NCBI GenBank assembly: GCA_958299035.1
Contig: CATQJL010000001.1
Coordinates: 47,122,444 to 47,186,443, forward strand
Source of the DNA: Cylicocyclus nassatus
Taxonomy: Eukaryota > Nematoda > Chromadorea > Rhabditida > Strongylidae
Direction: 5' to 3'
Length of the DNA: 64,000 nucleotides
In this document: in pieces, positions 45,251-58,500 of the stretch
How the letters are laid out: each line of letters starts with the position of its first letter
Position numbering within the stretch: position 1 is the stretch's first letter
Position numbers and translations under genes: made by a program
Notes under the pieces: model-generated
Databases searched by the model: none
What the model saw: only the letters and a program-made list of their open reading frames with translations
What the model was told of the DNA's origin: nothing

Positions 45251-48200
45251 TGCCTTCAATCTCCAATATGTCGGTATCCTTCCCTTGTAAGTTAAACGTA
45301 ATATTATGGTGCTGAGTCATAATTGTCATCTTGAAGGGGTGGCTAAGCCGTTGATCTTCTCTTAGAATGCTTGAGCACTGGTGGTTCAGCTCCTTACGTA
45401 TGAGAGACTTCCAATTTTCCAGCGGTGATAAAACAAGATAAAAAAAACCAATTTTTCTCCGCCTCAGAAAAACTAAGAAATGGAAATCTTTGTAGGTTTA
45501 ACAGTATCTTTTAGCAAAAAAAAACTCTTGTTGATCTACATTCAGGCGTGACGAGCACAATAAAACCGAAAGTAAAAACAGGCAAAAAACAAAACTTGCA
45601 TACGAAGTACCCTATCTTCAGGTGTATAAGCCGCAGGGGATTTTTTCTAAAATCGACCAGCCCAAACAGGCCAGAAGACTTCGGGACCAAAGGACTCTAT
45701 ACCGTGCCTACGTATTGCTTAGGAAACGTACGGCATAAGGGTCGCTTACTTGAGGCTAGAATCTAAGCATCCTCTATACCTGGTGCCTTTCTACATTCAA
45801 ACAAATTCCTTGTTATGAAAACTGTTATTACTTCGCCACAGTTGTTGATTAAGCTAATTCAAAGACTCTCAACTGCAAAACATTTGCAAACGTTGTTGTC
45901 CGTATTCAGGTTGTGTGTAAGCGACATCTTTCCTCTTCTCCGACACGCGAATAAAATAATCTCACGCACTCGCGCTCACGTGCTTCATTCTGCTCGCTTT
46001 GCATTTGCAGCCTGCGAACGGCGCAGAACGTCATCAGCGCGTTCGCGGACAAGGCCTTCGACTATAATCAGGATGAGACAATACTTATGTGACCTTGCTT
46101 GTAGATGAGTTTCTTATAAACGCGATTTAAGATTATTTAGCCATTTCAATACAAACTTAGAACTTACACTGTTTCAGTCGAAAGGTGTCCAGTAGGACTT
46201 TCGGTCGACATCAGTAAAGTTGACGATGCGCAGACCTCAATCTACAGAAAGGGTTGAAGAAAAGAGGCCGATCCAATGCTGTGAAGTGCAGAAACGAAAA
46301 CCAAAAACAAGAAATCAAACCAAAAATCGATAAATACATACCGTTGGAAAAGGACTCTGCAATATGCAGTTTTTATCTGATGCACAGAAAGCCCTATCTC
46401 CTTGCATTTTTGCATAAACTTAAAAATGATAAAAGAGTTTTTACATTGTTGTGCGGCTTATTCAAATAACATCTATATTTTCGCTAAATTCTCTTTCCAC
46501 AAAAGTCTTAGTCTTAAATGCCACCAGTTGCTGCTACGATCTATGGTTTTCAAGCATGCAGAGTTGCTAAAAAATCATAGATCACTTATCAACGCTTGCA
46601 CAAAAGCAACCTGCAAAAATAGAGAATTTCAAATTTGCGATAGGAATTTGGCCATTAAGGTAGATAACAGGACGTCAAAGGCACTGAAGATATGAACTTA
46701 GCGATATTCCAATTTGAAAAAATTATGAAAAAATCACTTCTTGTCTAAAAGGGCTTGATACTAAGATAAATCTTCATCAAATCAAATCTTTATCCCGAAT
46801 ATGGCACAACTTGTGCGTTTCAAATAAATAAAAAATAAATAGCAAGTTGAATTACTGAAAACGCCGGTTTTAACATTGTAAAAGGTTCTTCAACCACACA
46901 TTGACCCAATCACGTTAAAAATGCAGCAGAAGCACTGAGTATATGTTGTGAGCCATATGAAACAGATGGAAACAGAAGTTTTAAATAGTTTCTCTTAAGA
47001 TAATTCTGTTTAGTACGATCATAATGTTTAATGTTAGCTTCGCAGTGATACTAAGCTTCAATTTTTTTGCGAAGCTGCAGCAAAATTCAAATACAACTTG
47101 TAAAAGATGTTTTTTGTCCAATGAGTTACAAGCCTGACAGCTCTTCATCGCGAATTCCGGCAAAGAGTACTATAGTTACCGCGCAACATTTGAAATACTC
47201 TGTCGCATTTTTAACTTCCTCTTTCATTTGCGAATCCATGGCGCTGAAAAATAGAAAAGATGGAAATGTCAGAAGTCTTTTCGAGCTTTCGTTCTTTCGT
47301 TAACTTCTTGAGCTCCCTTCTTTTCCTATCCCTTATCGCGTCTTCATGTGCACGCTCGACTGAAATTTCCCGTACTCATTCTGCTAATAGATTTACACGA
47401 CAAACACTAACACACTTTACAAACACACATTAACAATTCGTGTTATGGTGCACTTTGGAATTGTTTCGATACGGACGCTTATTAAAAAATGATGGAATAA
47501 TAAAAAAGGTGTGGAGAGCGAGTCGCCGCTACTATGCTTGATTGAATAACTTGCAAAGTGCAAGTTTTCCAGTAACGAAAGCAGTAAAAGCACACAGCAT
47601 GTAACCGGAATAACCTTTATCATTAGATAGTTCTATTTCAATAGTACCTCCTAATTGCAGCCTAGCAATTAACCAGAATATTCAGGTGGAAAGCTACGAC
47701 GAAAATAACACTATCAGGTGTGTCATTTCCTCATATGAATATAAGTTCGCATAGTACAGTTGCAGCGGTGGAATCTCGCAAAAATTGCAGGATTTTCGGG
47801 ATTCGCGGGATTGTCAAGAATTGCGGGATTCACGGAATTTTTACGGGATTTACGGGATGTATGTATCTGAAGATCTGTATCTGTATCTATCTCTAAAGAT
47901 CAGATTAGGACAAAATTAGGCATCAGCGACCGACATCCACAGAATCACAGAAGATAAAATGAAAACGAAATTTGTATTAATTTTGAGGAAAGGATGCCCA
48001 AATGAAGTACTCATGTAAAATGGTATGGATCAAGAGAAAAATTAGAAATTGGAATTGCATTTGTAACATCCCCAAAATACTGATATGCACCTACAAATAG
48101 TAGAGTTCCGCTTAACAGTAATTGAAAATTGCAAGAAAAAATCCTGGAAAATCAACTCTTGATCTAATTGAACCGATTTTTTTTCTAGTTGAAACTTGAA

Positions 48201-49524
48201 GGTAACACGAACTGATGAGGGTGTAAGTAGGGATTTGGAGATATGCGAATTATTGCGATACAATTCGTCTCATCATCTATCCGTGGTAAGATTTTGCAAA
48301 AAACTTAAAGCTTAGTCTTCAATTTTTTACAATTTGGTATTTCGACGATATTGTGCAAATATACGTAAGATATCCCGCTGCTTTTTACCTTCAAAACACC
48401 TACTAGCTCGCCCAAGTGGCAGTTCTGCTAATTTTTTCTCTGCCTCCGGGACCAGTTGGAAATTTTGATCGCAATAATTTTTTGAAGATAGCCGTCTACA
48501 TTAACATAGAACTAGCAAGAGCGAGGTATGGTAGCATTATTGTTATTCTTGTTGGCCATAAATTCAGCATGAGAGTTTAAACTTAAATATTGTATAACGA
48601 CATCCGCTCAAGCATACTATGTCATGCCCCAGAATCCACTTCTTACAAATTCCTTTGACTCTGGGTTTAGGTGATCTCAACAACAATGGTTGCAACTCGT
48701 GGTTACATCTATGTACAGTGGACATTCCTTTATGTGGATCATCGGACCTTTTGCAGATAGCACAGAAAAAAGTGCAAATGCAAATTAAATCAAAGCGTAC
48801 GTCAACTTCAGGAGTGCTTATGACTGTGGTGTAGGCTTGTTCGCTGGCTTGTGAAAATTCAATTATAAAAAAGGCAATTCTTGGAGTTATCTATGGGTGA
48901 AATTACAAGTAACACGGATCGTGTGAAATGATGCAATCTCTCACCTCAAAAGATCTTTGCGAAATATTATTTGTTGAAATTATTCGAGAAATCTTGGAGA
49001 AAGGCTACATCATATATCGTCGCTTGTTCTACCCCTTCCTGCCTCCCCTACCTCATAGAAATGCCTTTGTTGCGAGTGCAATTCGAGATTAACACTATTG
49101 TTACCACACTCCTTCCTACTAATTCAACGATTTTTTATTGCTTAAGTAGGAGTAAGAGGCAAAACAAAATTATCTCTAGAAAAATTTTTTTGGTGAGCTC
49201 AATCTGGAAACTAAAAAGAGAAAGATTTATAATTAAGTGGTCATTACTTTCGAAAAGTCATAGACACATCCAAGAAACGCTACGGATCTGTTTTCCTGAT
49301 TTTCTTAGCACCTCAGTGAAAAGAATTACGAGTTTTGAGTCTGATCTGAAGTTACGAACATGCGTCTGTATAAGATCAATGACTAAAATTTTTCTCTATG
49401 CTCCATAAGGTGCAAGAATTTTGCAACAAATACATTTAAGGACCCATTTCTGAAGTCATTCCAAACTATGATAGATTTACCATAACAAACCTTGTTTGGC
49501 ACAGAAGTGAAGATTTGATGTTGA
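45251..49524. other. No gene supported; short tandem repeat at 47771-47858
   Basis: About 4.3 kb without a convincing coding region. Contains the GCGGGATT-type tandem repeat at 47771-47858. The 145-residue frame at 48971-49408 has no domain or repeat support. Confidence 0.4.
47771..47858 (+). repeat. Degenerate GCGGGATT/ACGGGATT tandem repeat
   Basis: Irregular copies of TTGCGGGATT and TTTACGGGAT, unit about 10 bp, are spread over almost 90 bp. Confidence 0.6.
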
Positions 49525-49881
49525 TCATTCTACCCAGATTTCTTCCAAAATCTGGTCACGATTTCCTCTGATAGGACGTTCAGCAAATGGGGCTGCATGA
49601 AAAGACTGTTTTGAGCGGTCACTTCGACCAGGATACTTTCCTTTTAAGAAGATTTTTCCAGCTTGGGATTGCAAAAAATCTGATTTTCTTGAGCCAACTA
49701 CATTTACTATGCTCTCTCCAATTTCTATAGGTTCAGTGTCAAGTAAGGTGATAAGACAATAGTAATGCGTTGATTGTACAGTGGTTACACCGTTTCGAAT
49801 AATGTTCACACAATTTCCAGATGGCAGTCCCGCAATTACATCGAAAGTGTTTCCGGCTTGTCCTTTCGCCATTTGCAGCAT
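49525..49881 (-). CDS. Uncharacterised 118-residue open frame
   Basis: I do not recognise this protein. The frame runs from ATG at 49881 to TAG at 49525 and looks more protein-like than other frames nearby (mixed charged, Gly and Ser residues; for example AGLPSGNCVNIIRNGVTTVQ and IEIGESIVNVVGSRKSDFLQ). No signal peptide or membrane segment. Minus-strand frames just upstream (50067-50363 and 50263-50556) are in other frames and could be upstream pieces of a broken gene or an exon set, but I find no clean splice sites. It may be a real exon, a pseudogene or chance. Confidence 0.25.
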   Translation of the reverse strand: MLQMAKGQAGNTFDVIAGLPSGNCVNIIRNGVTTVQSTHYYCLITLLDTEPIEIGESIVNVVGSRKSDFLQSQAGKIFLKGKYPGRSDRSKQSFHAAPFAERPIRGNRDQILEEIWVE

Positions 49882-52151
49882 GTGCGTATGCGTGAAGAGA
49901 AACGCTGGTTATTTAATAGTCTTCGACTTGTCTAAGTGGCTTTGGATAGCTGCGAAAACACATCACGTTCCTCGAAAACATCTTGAGGTGCTGTACCTTG
50001 GAGCTTGTTGGCCAATGTTCGAACCCGTAAAGTGCTTTGCCTATAAATGATCTGTTTGAAGAGAGACTATCGTCTTTGCCTAGACTCTGGTCTGCTCATG
50101 AGGTGCATGACAGCTGTAAGGTGGTGCGCATCTAATTTGAAAAAATGTTTTTGAACTGGAGACATATTATGTACTATGCATTCCATTTTTACTACACTTA
50201 GCGCTCTTTTATCCTGGCTATGAAACAAGGATGCACAAAACGAGGAGGACTCAAAGATTTTGTCACTCGGAGGTATTATCACAATGAAAAATGCTGCTAA
50301 TTTTTTGTGTGACTTCGTCCACGAATGATGAAGTTTGCTGGCTGCAATGAATACATCTGCCATCTCTCATAAGCTTACAACAAAAACCAAGTAGAAAAAC
50401 TTCATAGGTTGATGGTTCATTCATTGATTGAAAACTGGAAATGGTTACACTGCAGCCTTGTCGAAACGGGTAAGAAAGGGGACTCAAGAACACTTCCGAT
50501 AAAAATTCTTTGACTAAATTGATCACAGCTATTTGAAATTGATTTCGTTTGAGCAATCGCGTTTACCAGAAATGATCAACACATTTCTTAAAATTTTTTG
50601 GAGATGCGTCATTACCTATTTCAAAGACTCAATTCTCTGTGCATTTGTAAAGACACACATTTCGCTAACCCACAGCTTTGATCAAAATAAAGCGCTGTAA
50701 CCTGATAAACAGTGAACTAATCTGGGTAAGCTTGGTAGTTATGGTTAGCATGCCAACTTGCCAACGTTGCGTTCTTTTGTTCTTCCCCAGATGTGATGTG
50801 AAAACTGTTTATTCCCAAATAAGTTAAGAATGGATTGAATAAAGGATAAAGTGAGTCTTGCTTGATGTAATAAGTTGGTAAACCTCATTTTTCCTGAATA
50901 AAACTGAAATTTGGAGTAGAAACTTTTCTTAACATTATCAAATAAGTCTGCGATTTTGATGCATAGTGCAGGACCACGATGACTTACAGATGTTGGTGAT
51001 GAATGTGAATGTCGGGGCAAAAACTACATTGGATGTCCAGAAGTAATATTTTTTGTTGGACAAGTCAGAGTTTATGTTCTTCTCAATATTGTTCGCTTTT
51101 GTTTTTCTTTTTTTATTATACGATGCTGGTTTTGTTCTTGCTGTGCTCGTTTTTCCGTTCCTTAACTTCCTATTTGCAGCGCGTTTACAGCGCCAAATGA
51201 ATAAAAAAAAAATAATGCCAATGTCATACACCGCCCGGGTGGACAGGCTTCCGAAGAAAAGCTCTACTCCGCTTACTCACTCAAGTCAGTAAAGTGAAAA
51301 AATCGTTCATATATATGGTACAAATCAAAACAATCAGTGTAATCGAATAAATCGACAGCGAGTGCATGAGGAGGAGAAGAGCTCTAGGCAGGAAGGGACG
51401 GATGTAAAAATCATCACCAAATATACATACATATACAGCGCGAATCAGCTTTTACACACGCGAACAAACACACTCGGATCTATAAGATGCTAGATGATAT
51501 GCAGTATTACAGGGAGCTAAATCTTGGAGGGAAAAGTCGGAATTATGTAAAGGGAGTTTCGAAATGAGCAGTGGAGATGCTCAGTCGAGGTACGCCAGTC
51601 AAAAGTAGTTGTTTTTGCAAGTGATGGTAGAGAGAGGTAACTACCGTAATGGGGTGAGGTACGGTATGATCGTAGTGTAACCGGGGGCTAGGTATACGAA
51701 GAGGGCATCACAGACAATCACGTACATCGGAGGGCGCGCATCACAAGTGACAGAATGTTTTGGTCAGGTAGGTCGACAAAAGAAAATCAAGAAAAAAGAA
51801 AAGGCTACAGTATACAGTATGCTACAGTATACAGCCTAGAGCTGGGGCTGCGGTAAGAGTGATTACAGCAGTATTGCGGTCTATACCTTGTTCACGTAGA
51901 CAGTAATTCGGCACATATAAATTGATCAACAAAGTACAAAAAAGTTTCCAATAGTAATAGATGAATGGCTTGATATGAGAGTGCTTTTGGCAATTTGCCA
52001 CTACCGGATACGGTAGCCAGAAACCGCCGAAAACTTTACAGACAGGACAGCATTAGGAGCCGCTTCAGCAGCAGGCCTTGCTTTTGGCACCTTTCAAGCT
52101 CATCTGCCGGGATTACATCCAAAAGTCCACTAATTATTTGTACATATGTGA
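49882..52151. other. DM gene 3' side; no gene recognised
   Basis: Downstream of the DM gene stop codon. It probably includes the 3' untranslated region. A minus-strand AATAAA is at 51117-51112, and CTACAGTATACAG occurs twice near 51806-51835. No other gene supported. Confidence 0.4.
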
Positions 52152-52549
52152 TTAGACGTTACATACATCGATTATGGAATTAATTTGAGTGTCCATGGAC
52201 TCAGAAGAGGAGATTTCTGTTGGGTTCTGCTCGAGCAGCTTATAATTGGCCAATAAGGACAGCAACGACTCGTTGGTGACCAATGGGAACGGGAAAGCCG
52301 TCGATGTGACGGGGTTGATTGCCACGGGGGCGGCGATCAACGAAGCCGCGACTGCTGCGTTTGTCGCGAAACTAGCGGAATCCGGCGGCGAACTGGTGGC
52401 TGGCGATTGTGGTGGGAAGAGCAGAGATCCGCGCAGAAGGTCTGGCGACGACCCAAATGGATTCAGTCCTGATGGCGAGTAGGAGGAACCATCTGAAGAT
52501 GTCGGGGATGTCAGCAGTGATTGCGGTACTTGTTGCTTTAGTTGGCTAT
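52152..52549 (-). CDS. DM gene exon 4 (Ser/Pro/Ala-rich C-terminus)
   Basis: A 398-nt exon after a CTTTTGCAG acceptor (ending 52550), completing the Tyr codon and running in frame to TAA at 52154-52152. It encodes about 132 residues: a Gln/Leu start, a Ser/Pro-rich middle ([14 protein letters not shown]), an Ala-rich stretch and a hydrophobic [13 protein letters not shown] segment near the end. Base composition is clearly more GC-rich than its surroundings, as for real coding sequence. A weak donor-like GAT|GTATGT occurs 12-17 nt before the stop, so a further 3' exon is possible. The nearest AATAAA on this strand that I saw is at 51112-51117, about 1 kb downstream. Confidence 0.78.
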
Positions 52550-55500
52550 CTGCAAAAGAGAAAATGAGGGAAGTGCCTGACGAGACAAACTTATTTCTGT
52601 AGTTTATGTACATAAAAAGGCGTGTTTACTCGCAGACGAGTTGGAATATATTTGTGAAAAAAGGCTTGAGTGGAACAATGTTAATTTTGCTTTCTCATCA
52701 ATTTTATCGCCCTGTAAGGTAAACAAGTGTTAGGCCTCGGGCAGAGTTCACGCAATTTGCGTTGCGATTCATCGCTACAAAACAATTGTACAGGTTCATT
52801 GCATGTCGATCCTCTTGTATTTCGGTTGTGATAGTTAGTAACGATTGTCGTGTTGGAAAACTACCACAACCGAAACGCAAGAAGATCAGCATAAAATGAT
52901 ATTGTTACAGTTGTCTTGTCGCGATCAATGGCGACGGTGAAATCGCGTGAACTTGGCCCGAGGCCTTAGCTCCAAAAGAGACAAAGTTGGCCCAATAAAA
53001 ACATTACTAGTGCCTTTCAAAGAAAATGCTATGCACTAATCTTACTCATAATCGTAAACTTTCAAACCATGAAGGGTAATTGTCAGAGACATCTAAAAAC
53101 AGGTACTATTTGAGCTTTCTCCTCATGCATTGCTCCCTAATACAAGTAATGGTGGAATGTCTTATTTTAGATTAAATCTCTTATTGCAGATAATCAAACA
53201 ACTGCCATTGACCAGGGTACCTTTTCAAGAATTTATCACCTAAAGCCTTTGTCATTCTTGGTTTTTCAAGCAACTCTCTGAAAAACTAATCTAATCTGTT
53301 CCTATTCAAATCTGAAAACCACTGCTAGAATGACAGCTTCCTACTTTCAACTACTACGCCTGTCACAGGTAATATGAAGCGTTATCGCACTTCTACCGGA
53401 ATACTTCTCGAGGAAGATTTTGGAGGAGTTGTTTGTTCGCCTAGTTGCCGTGATAGGGTTACCAATTTTTCTGTATGCAATATCGCGTGAGTGACATTTT
53501 GCAGCCACTTTCACTAGTTTATCTCTGCTACTCCCCAGATGGATATTTGTCCAAACTAAACATGGCCCGTGGAATGACAGCTAGAGAAACGAGCGAAAAC
53601 ATCGACGAAAACACGAGCGGATCGTATGTCAATGGCACATTGCGGACATTTACGCTTGGAGACAAGTGTACAAATGAGGGAATAAAAATGATGTAGCTTA
53701 CATCTGCAGGAAGGAAGGGAATCACCTGCTTGAGAAAACCAAAAAAAACAAAGTTTGCAAAATTCTCGCAGACTGTCACAAATCACAAAAAATCTAACAA
53801 TTGTTAGATACCCCCAGTTTTTTTCAACATTCAATTTCAGCTTCCACTTGCTCCTTATCCATCCACCATGAATAATAATTGTATGAAACTCCGCTTCAGC
53901 GCCCCGAACCGAATAATAAATGCAGCTTCCGACAAAGTGCTTTTGCGTGGCGTTTCAAGTTTCGCTCTCAGTCAAATTTGTTTTGCTCACAAAGTCTGCG
54001 TGCCCGGCAAGTACGCATGGACTTCTGCACCTCGAGCGTTGCTTGCGGCTTCTGGCGCAGAAACTACTTATGCGGAATTGCTTAGCACTTAGGGTTTTGT
54101 TACGTGACAATGTAGGATTGTCCAACAATCCAATAACTAGCACTCAGCGTGGTAGAGGTTCCCTTATTTTGTGGTGTAGGGTAAATTTTAGAGGTTCGTT
54201 TTTGCTGCAAAAATTTTTTTCGAAGTTCTTGGCAGAGCAGGATCCTTGCCGTGACAGAAGCGTTAAGTGCACGATTGAGAGAAAAGGCCAGTGAAGTGCG
54301 AGTTGCTGCCGGACTGAGGTTGTTTTGGAGGAAGAGCGCTTAGCAGAGTTCTTGGATGCTTTTGTGCACTTAAAGAGCCAGTTCGATCTTCGATGCTATC
54401 ATGTAAAATCGAAAATTGCGCCTTTTGCTTATGATTGTGACAACAGACAAAAAAATTTGAATATAGCAATAGCAGGATATTACCTGACCGAAGAACAAAA
54501 CTTAATAAGGACAGTGTCCAGGGAAAGTTGGGCGCTTGGGTTCTTAAGACCTAATAGTGAGCTGCTACATAGACAGTGACTTAACTAAGTCACTGTCTAT
54601 GTAGCAGCTCACTTGATTGATTATTGGTCGAAAACGCAACGCTAGGTCTCGCCCATACCGTACTCCCTACCGAACAACTGTGTTCGTGGAAATGCGCTGC
54701 AGAGAGGAATGAATCATTAGGCTAATGATATCGGGCAAAGTTCAGTTAAGAGCACAGATATAGGGTAGGAAGTACAGTGGTTTCCACATGTCAAACTAAG
54801 TCATCTAGATTTGCCTGGGCCTTGCCAATAAAGAGCGTTTTAAATATTGTAGCCATTCCCTCCTACATTTTGACAAAGCAAAAAACAAAACCTTTTTGGA
54901 ACAAAACGCACCGCAATTTTAGTTCTTATAATTTCATCCTCTTTCGACCATCAGTGATAGATTGATTTAGAGACAAACTCACATAACAGACTGCCAAGAC
55001 CTCCTAGTCCAAAGTTCATTTGTCCCGATAGAGCGGCTGCAGCGTTTATGGTTGACGTCAACTGATCGCGTTGTAAATTCATAATGCTGTCTTTTCGTTG
55101 ACGTCGACGGATTTTGATTTGATCGGCCATCAGTTTCTGTCGTTCGCTGACCACTTGACACTGGAAATGATAGGGGTGAGCAAGAAAGAGGTAGAACGGC
55201 AACTGATTGTTATCAGGAGCTATAGAAAGAGGGCCGGGACGTAGAAGAATGAGCAGTACTCCGGCTACCATAGGGGACCGGGTCACGAGACTTCGTAAAA
55301 AATTTAGAACATGTTGTGATTAATTGCAAACACTTCGATCTTTAAAGAAAAAAAAACGTAGACTGAAAGAGTGAAAAATCTGAACAATCTATCAGCCAAC
55401 TCACTTGAAGTGATTCTATACATTAAACTAACATTTCAAGACAACGCAGAGAAGCCACGGCCCTCAAGTTCTCAAAAATCATCTAAAATCACAACCACCG

Positions 55501-58500
55501 TGAGTGTATCTGAACAGATTTTACTCGCTTAGCATAAAGAAGTAAATTTTTATACTGGACTAACTTCATTTTCATTTTCCCACAAACTCCTCAATAGCTG
55601 CTCTGATTCTACAGCTGACGTGAAAATGTGTAAGCACGGATAATTTCTGATTGTGAAAATAAAAGCTGTAGACCATCAAACTATTTATCGGCTCAAGAAA
55701 CTTCCCCTTTCCCCATTTCTTTAGCTCTGGCTTTGTTAGAAACTCTCTCATACAATTTGTTGTGCTACTTAAGGAACACTTTGTAAGTCTCGACAATGGC
55801 TGAATCCATAAACAAAAAGTATACGTGCACCCGAGAACTTGCGCTGGAGACATGCTCCTCGTACTAGGACACACGGTTTATCCGGAAAGTGTCTCCTTGA
55901 CCAATGGCGAAAATTTGTTTATTTTTCAAAAGTTTAGGGGAATTATATTTGGAAGGTTTATTTTGAAAGAGGATCCTTTATATTTTCTGCCTTATCAAAA
56001 CAGTGTGCGACTTGGAAATGGATGAAAAATCATATTTCAAAAAGCTCCTCTTTACTTAGCGTGGGGTCTGGCTAGGCTTACATAGTTCTAAAAAGAGGCA
56101 TCACATGCTACTTCTTTTAAAATTTCTATTTTTGATATTGGTTGTGCACTAAGAGAAACCTGCTGCCAATAAACGTTTTTGCGTGATGCTGTAAGTTAAC
56201 TGCTCAAAACAAAGTCCGCCATCCCTGGAAAAAGCACTACAATAGTGGGAGACAAAAGCAAGAGCTTGAGATATATGAAAATTTGAAAAACACTTGCAAG
56301 TTACGGGACTGTAAGATTCCATTCCTCCAAAAATTTATTTATGCAAGTGATGCATGAGAATGTTCATTATCATGGGATTGTTTACGGTTATCTCTCATTG
56401 GCGGGCTTGACATCATTTGTCATCGGGAAACAGATCATAAGAAGCACTGCATATTATGCTAAGTTATTGAAGAACAAGGTAATCCCGTTTTCTGTTCTGT
56501 CGTAACCGTTATTACGACCATGAGATAAGTTCCAAGCATAAGTGCAAAGAGTTATAAGGAAATAGATAGGTTTGACAGCTCCAATAGTTTGGTGCAAAAA
56601 AAGTTTGTTAGGAAAACCCATCAGACAGAAGTTGAAGCGTTCTTTTTCTGATTAGTGTAGAAATTACTTACGTTCTGAGATAAAGTTTGTAAAGCCCAGA
56701 ATTGCTTTAGTTTAACAGGATTTTAGTTTGTTTTTGCTTAAGAGTTTTGGAGCGTGGGAAAAAGGGAGGGGCTATGATACTAGCACCTAGTTTTCCTGGA
56801 AGTAATGGCCACCAGAGTTTCTGTTTTGTATCCTTTCCATTTACTTCGCTTCAAAAACCAACTGCATTGATCAAATGGTAGAGCGGCTGCTCATGCGATA
56901 TATCTATGGTTGCGAAACTTGAGTGCACTCTCGCCCGGTACCGTACCTGCCGACCAATCGCGTCTCCAGTATAATACTGGGCGGTAGTTTGGAGTTATAT
57001 CTAAGCTGAGTGATGGTTTACCTGAGGTTTCTCAAACAGGGTTCGACAAGGAGCACATATTTCAAGCACAAATGGTGACTTTAATATTTATTTAACACCC
57101 TGCGTTCATCGAATTTGCTCTCGACAGCTCGACGAGCTGCGAGCTGCGAGCTGCTGCAACGTCTACGCACTTATATTCGCGTACTGAATTACTATTATGT
57201 CTTGTTGCACTTCCAGAAACGGAAACTAATTGCAAAAGCCCCGCCCTGCCTCTCCTCCGAGCACGAACAGTGCACTTTGGATATGCATAAACGGGCTCGA
57301 GCGTTGCTGAACATGAACACGAGAGCCTGTGAAGGAAGGAGAATAGGCTCGAAAGGGCACACATTTCTAATCGAAACATACGAGATAAAATGTCGCCAAT
57401 CAGTAACGACATTTAAGGCCGGCTTCGAGCAATTTTGCAGATGTTTCTAACATGTAGTCCGTAAAATAATGTCGCATTATGTGCCAGTGTTATTTCACGG
57501 TAGAAACATCAAAAAATTGAGTGAAGGAACATTTCATAGAGCAAATCAAGCTCTTCAAAATAGATTACAAACATTCGCTCCAAGTTTGATTTACGCGCAG
57601 ATTACTTCAGGACTACTTGTACTGTTTTTGCAGCTCTCTGTTACGAAGGTGACTAGGCGTAAGAGCGAATATCTAAATAATCCTACAAGATTTATCCGCT
57701 TATGAGCTACTTTGTATGCTACGCATAGAGTTCAGTACATGTTTGCTACGATCTCTGCATCAGTTCATCAGTTCACAAAGAGTAGAAAAGTGCTTTAAAC
57801 ACTTCATAGGTACGAAATCTCCTTCATGTCTAAATAGATGCTTATCTAATTTCATATCGTTGATCTACGTTGGTCTTACTCTTCAGAAAGCAAATCTGGA
57901 AAGTCTTAACTGCATTGTTAGAATCTCAAAAAAGGCTAAGTATGAGTAGTCTCGGAAATTTCCAATGCCCTAAAGTTAGGTACCCTGCTTGATTTTTGAC
58001 AAGTCCTCCTCAGCATAGCTCGCTGTTTTTTGAGTGTTTGTTGACTTCTGATTGGTCCCAATAAATTCATCAAAATCTCTCAAGAATTAGTAGGAGTTTC
58101 TGAGCGCTTTCTACACAACAGCAAGAGGCATTCTATGAACCAAAGAGACACTGAAAATTGCCACATGCTCAGCCACAATAAAAGCTCGTAAATTTCGTAA
58201 TTCAACGTGAAAAACTGTGAAGAGCTCTTTGAACATATCTTCAGAATTCCAAAATTTTCTGAAATGGCGGCAGATTTAATAGCGTAGATGTTAAAAATAC
58301 GGTAATCCCACAGTAATGAAAACGACTGGCGATTCGCTTTAAATAGATCTAATTTGAGCTTATAAATTACCAGCTCCACGAAATGATAAGCAGGTTCGCA
58401 AACCTTGATAGAGCGAACGATTAAATATTGCATACTTTCTTTTGGACGCCCTGCCGAGTGATAGTCGTTGAAAAAAATTCTTAACTCCTCTTTCGTAAGC

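Noticed and set aside
48971..49408. 145-residue plus-strand frame
   Set aside because: No recognisable motif; composition matches translated AT-rich noncoding DNA.
56871..56945. tRNA-like AATGGTAGAGCGGCTGC pattern in DM intron 2
   Set aside because: The B-box-like part is GGTTGCGAAACT with wrong spacing, and stems do not pair.
57092..57450. Overlapping GC-richer frames on both strands
   Set aside because: Open in both directions through a local GAGCTGC repeat inside DM intron 2; no donor/acceptor pair joins them in frame with the DM exons.
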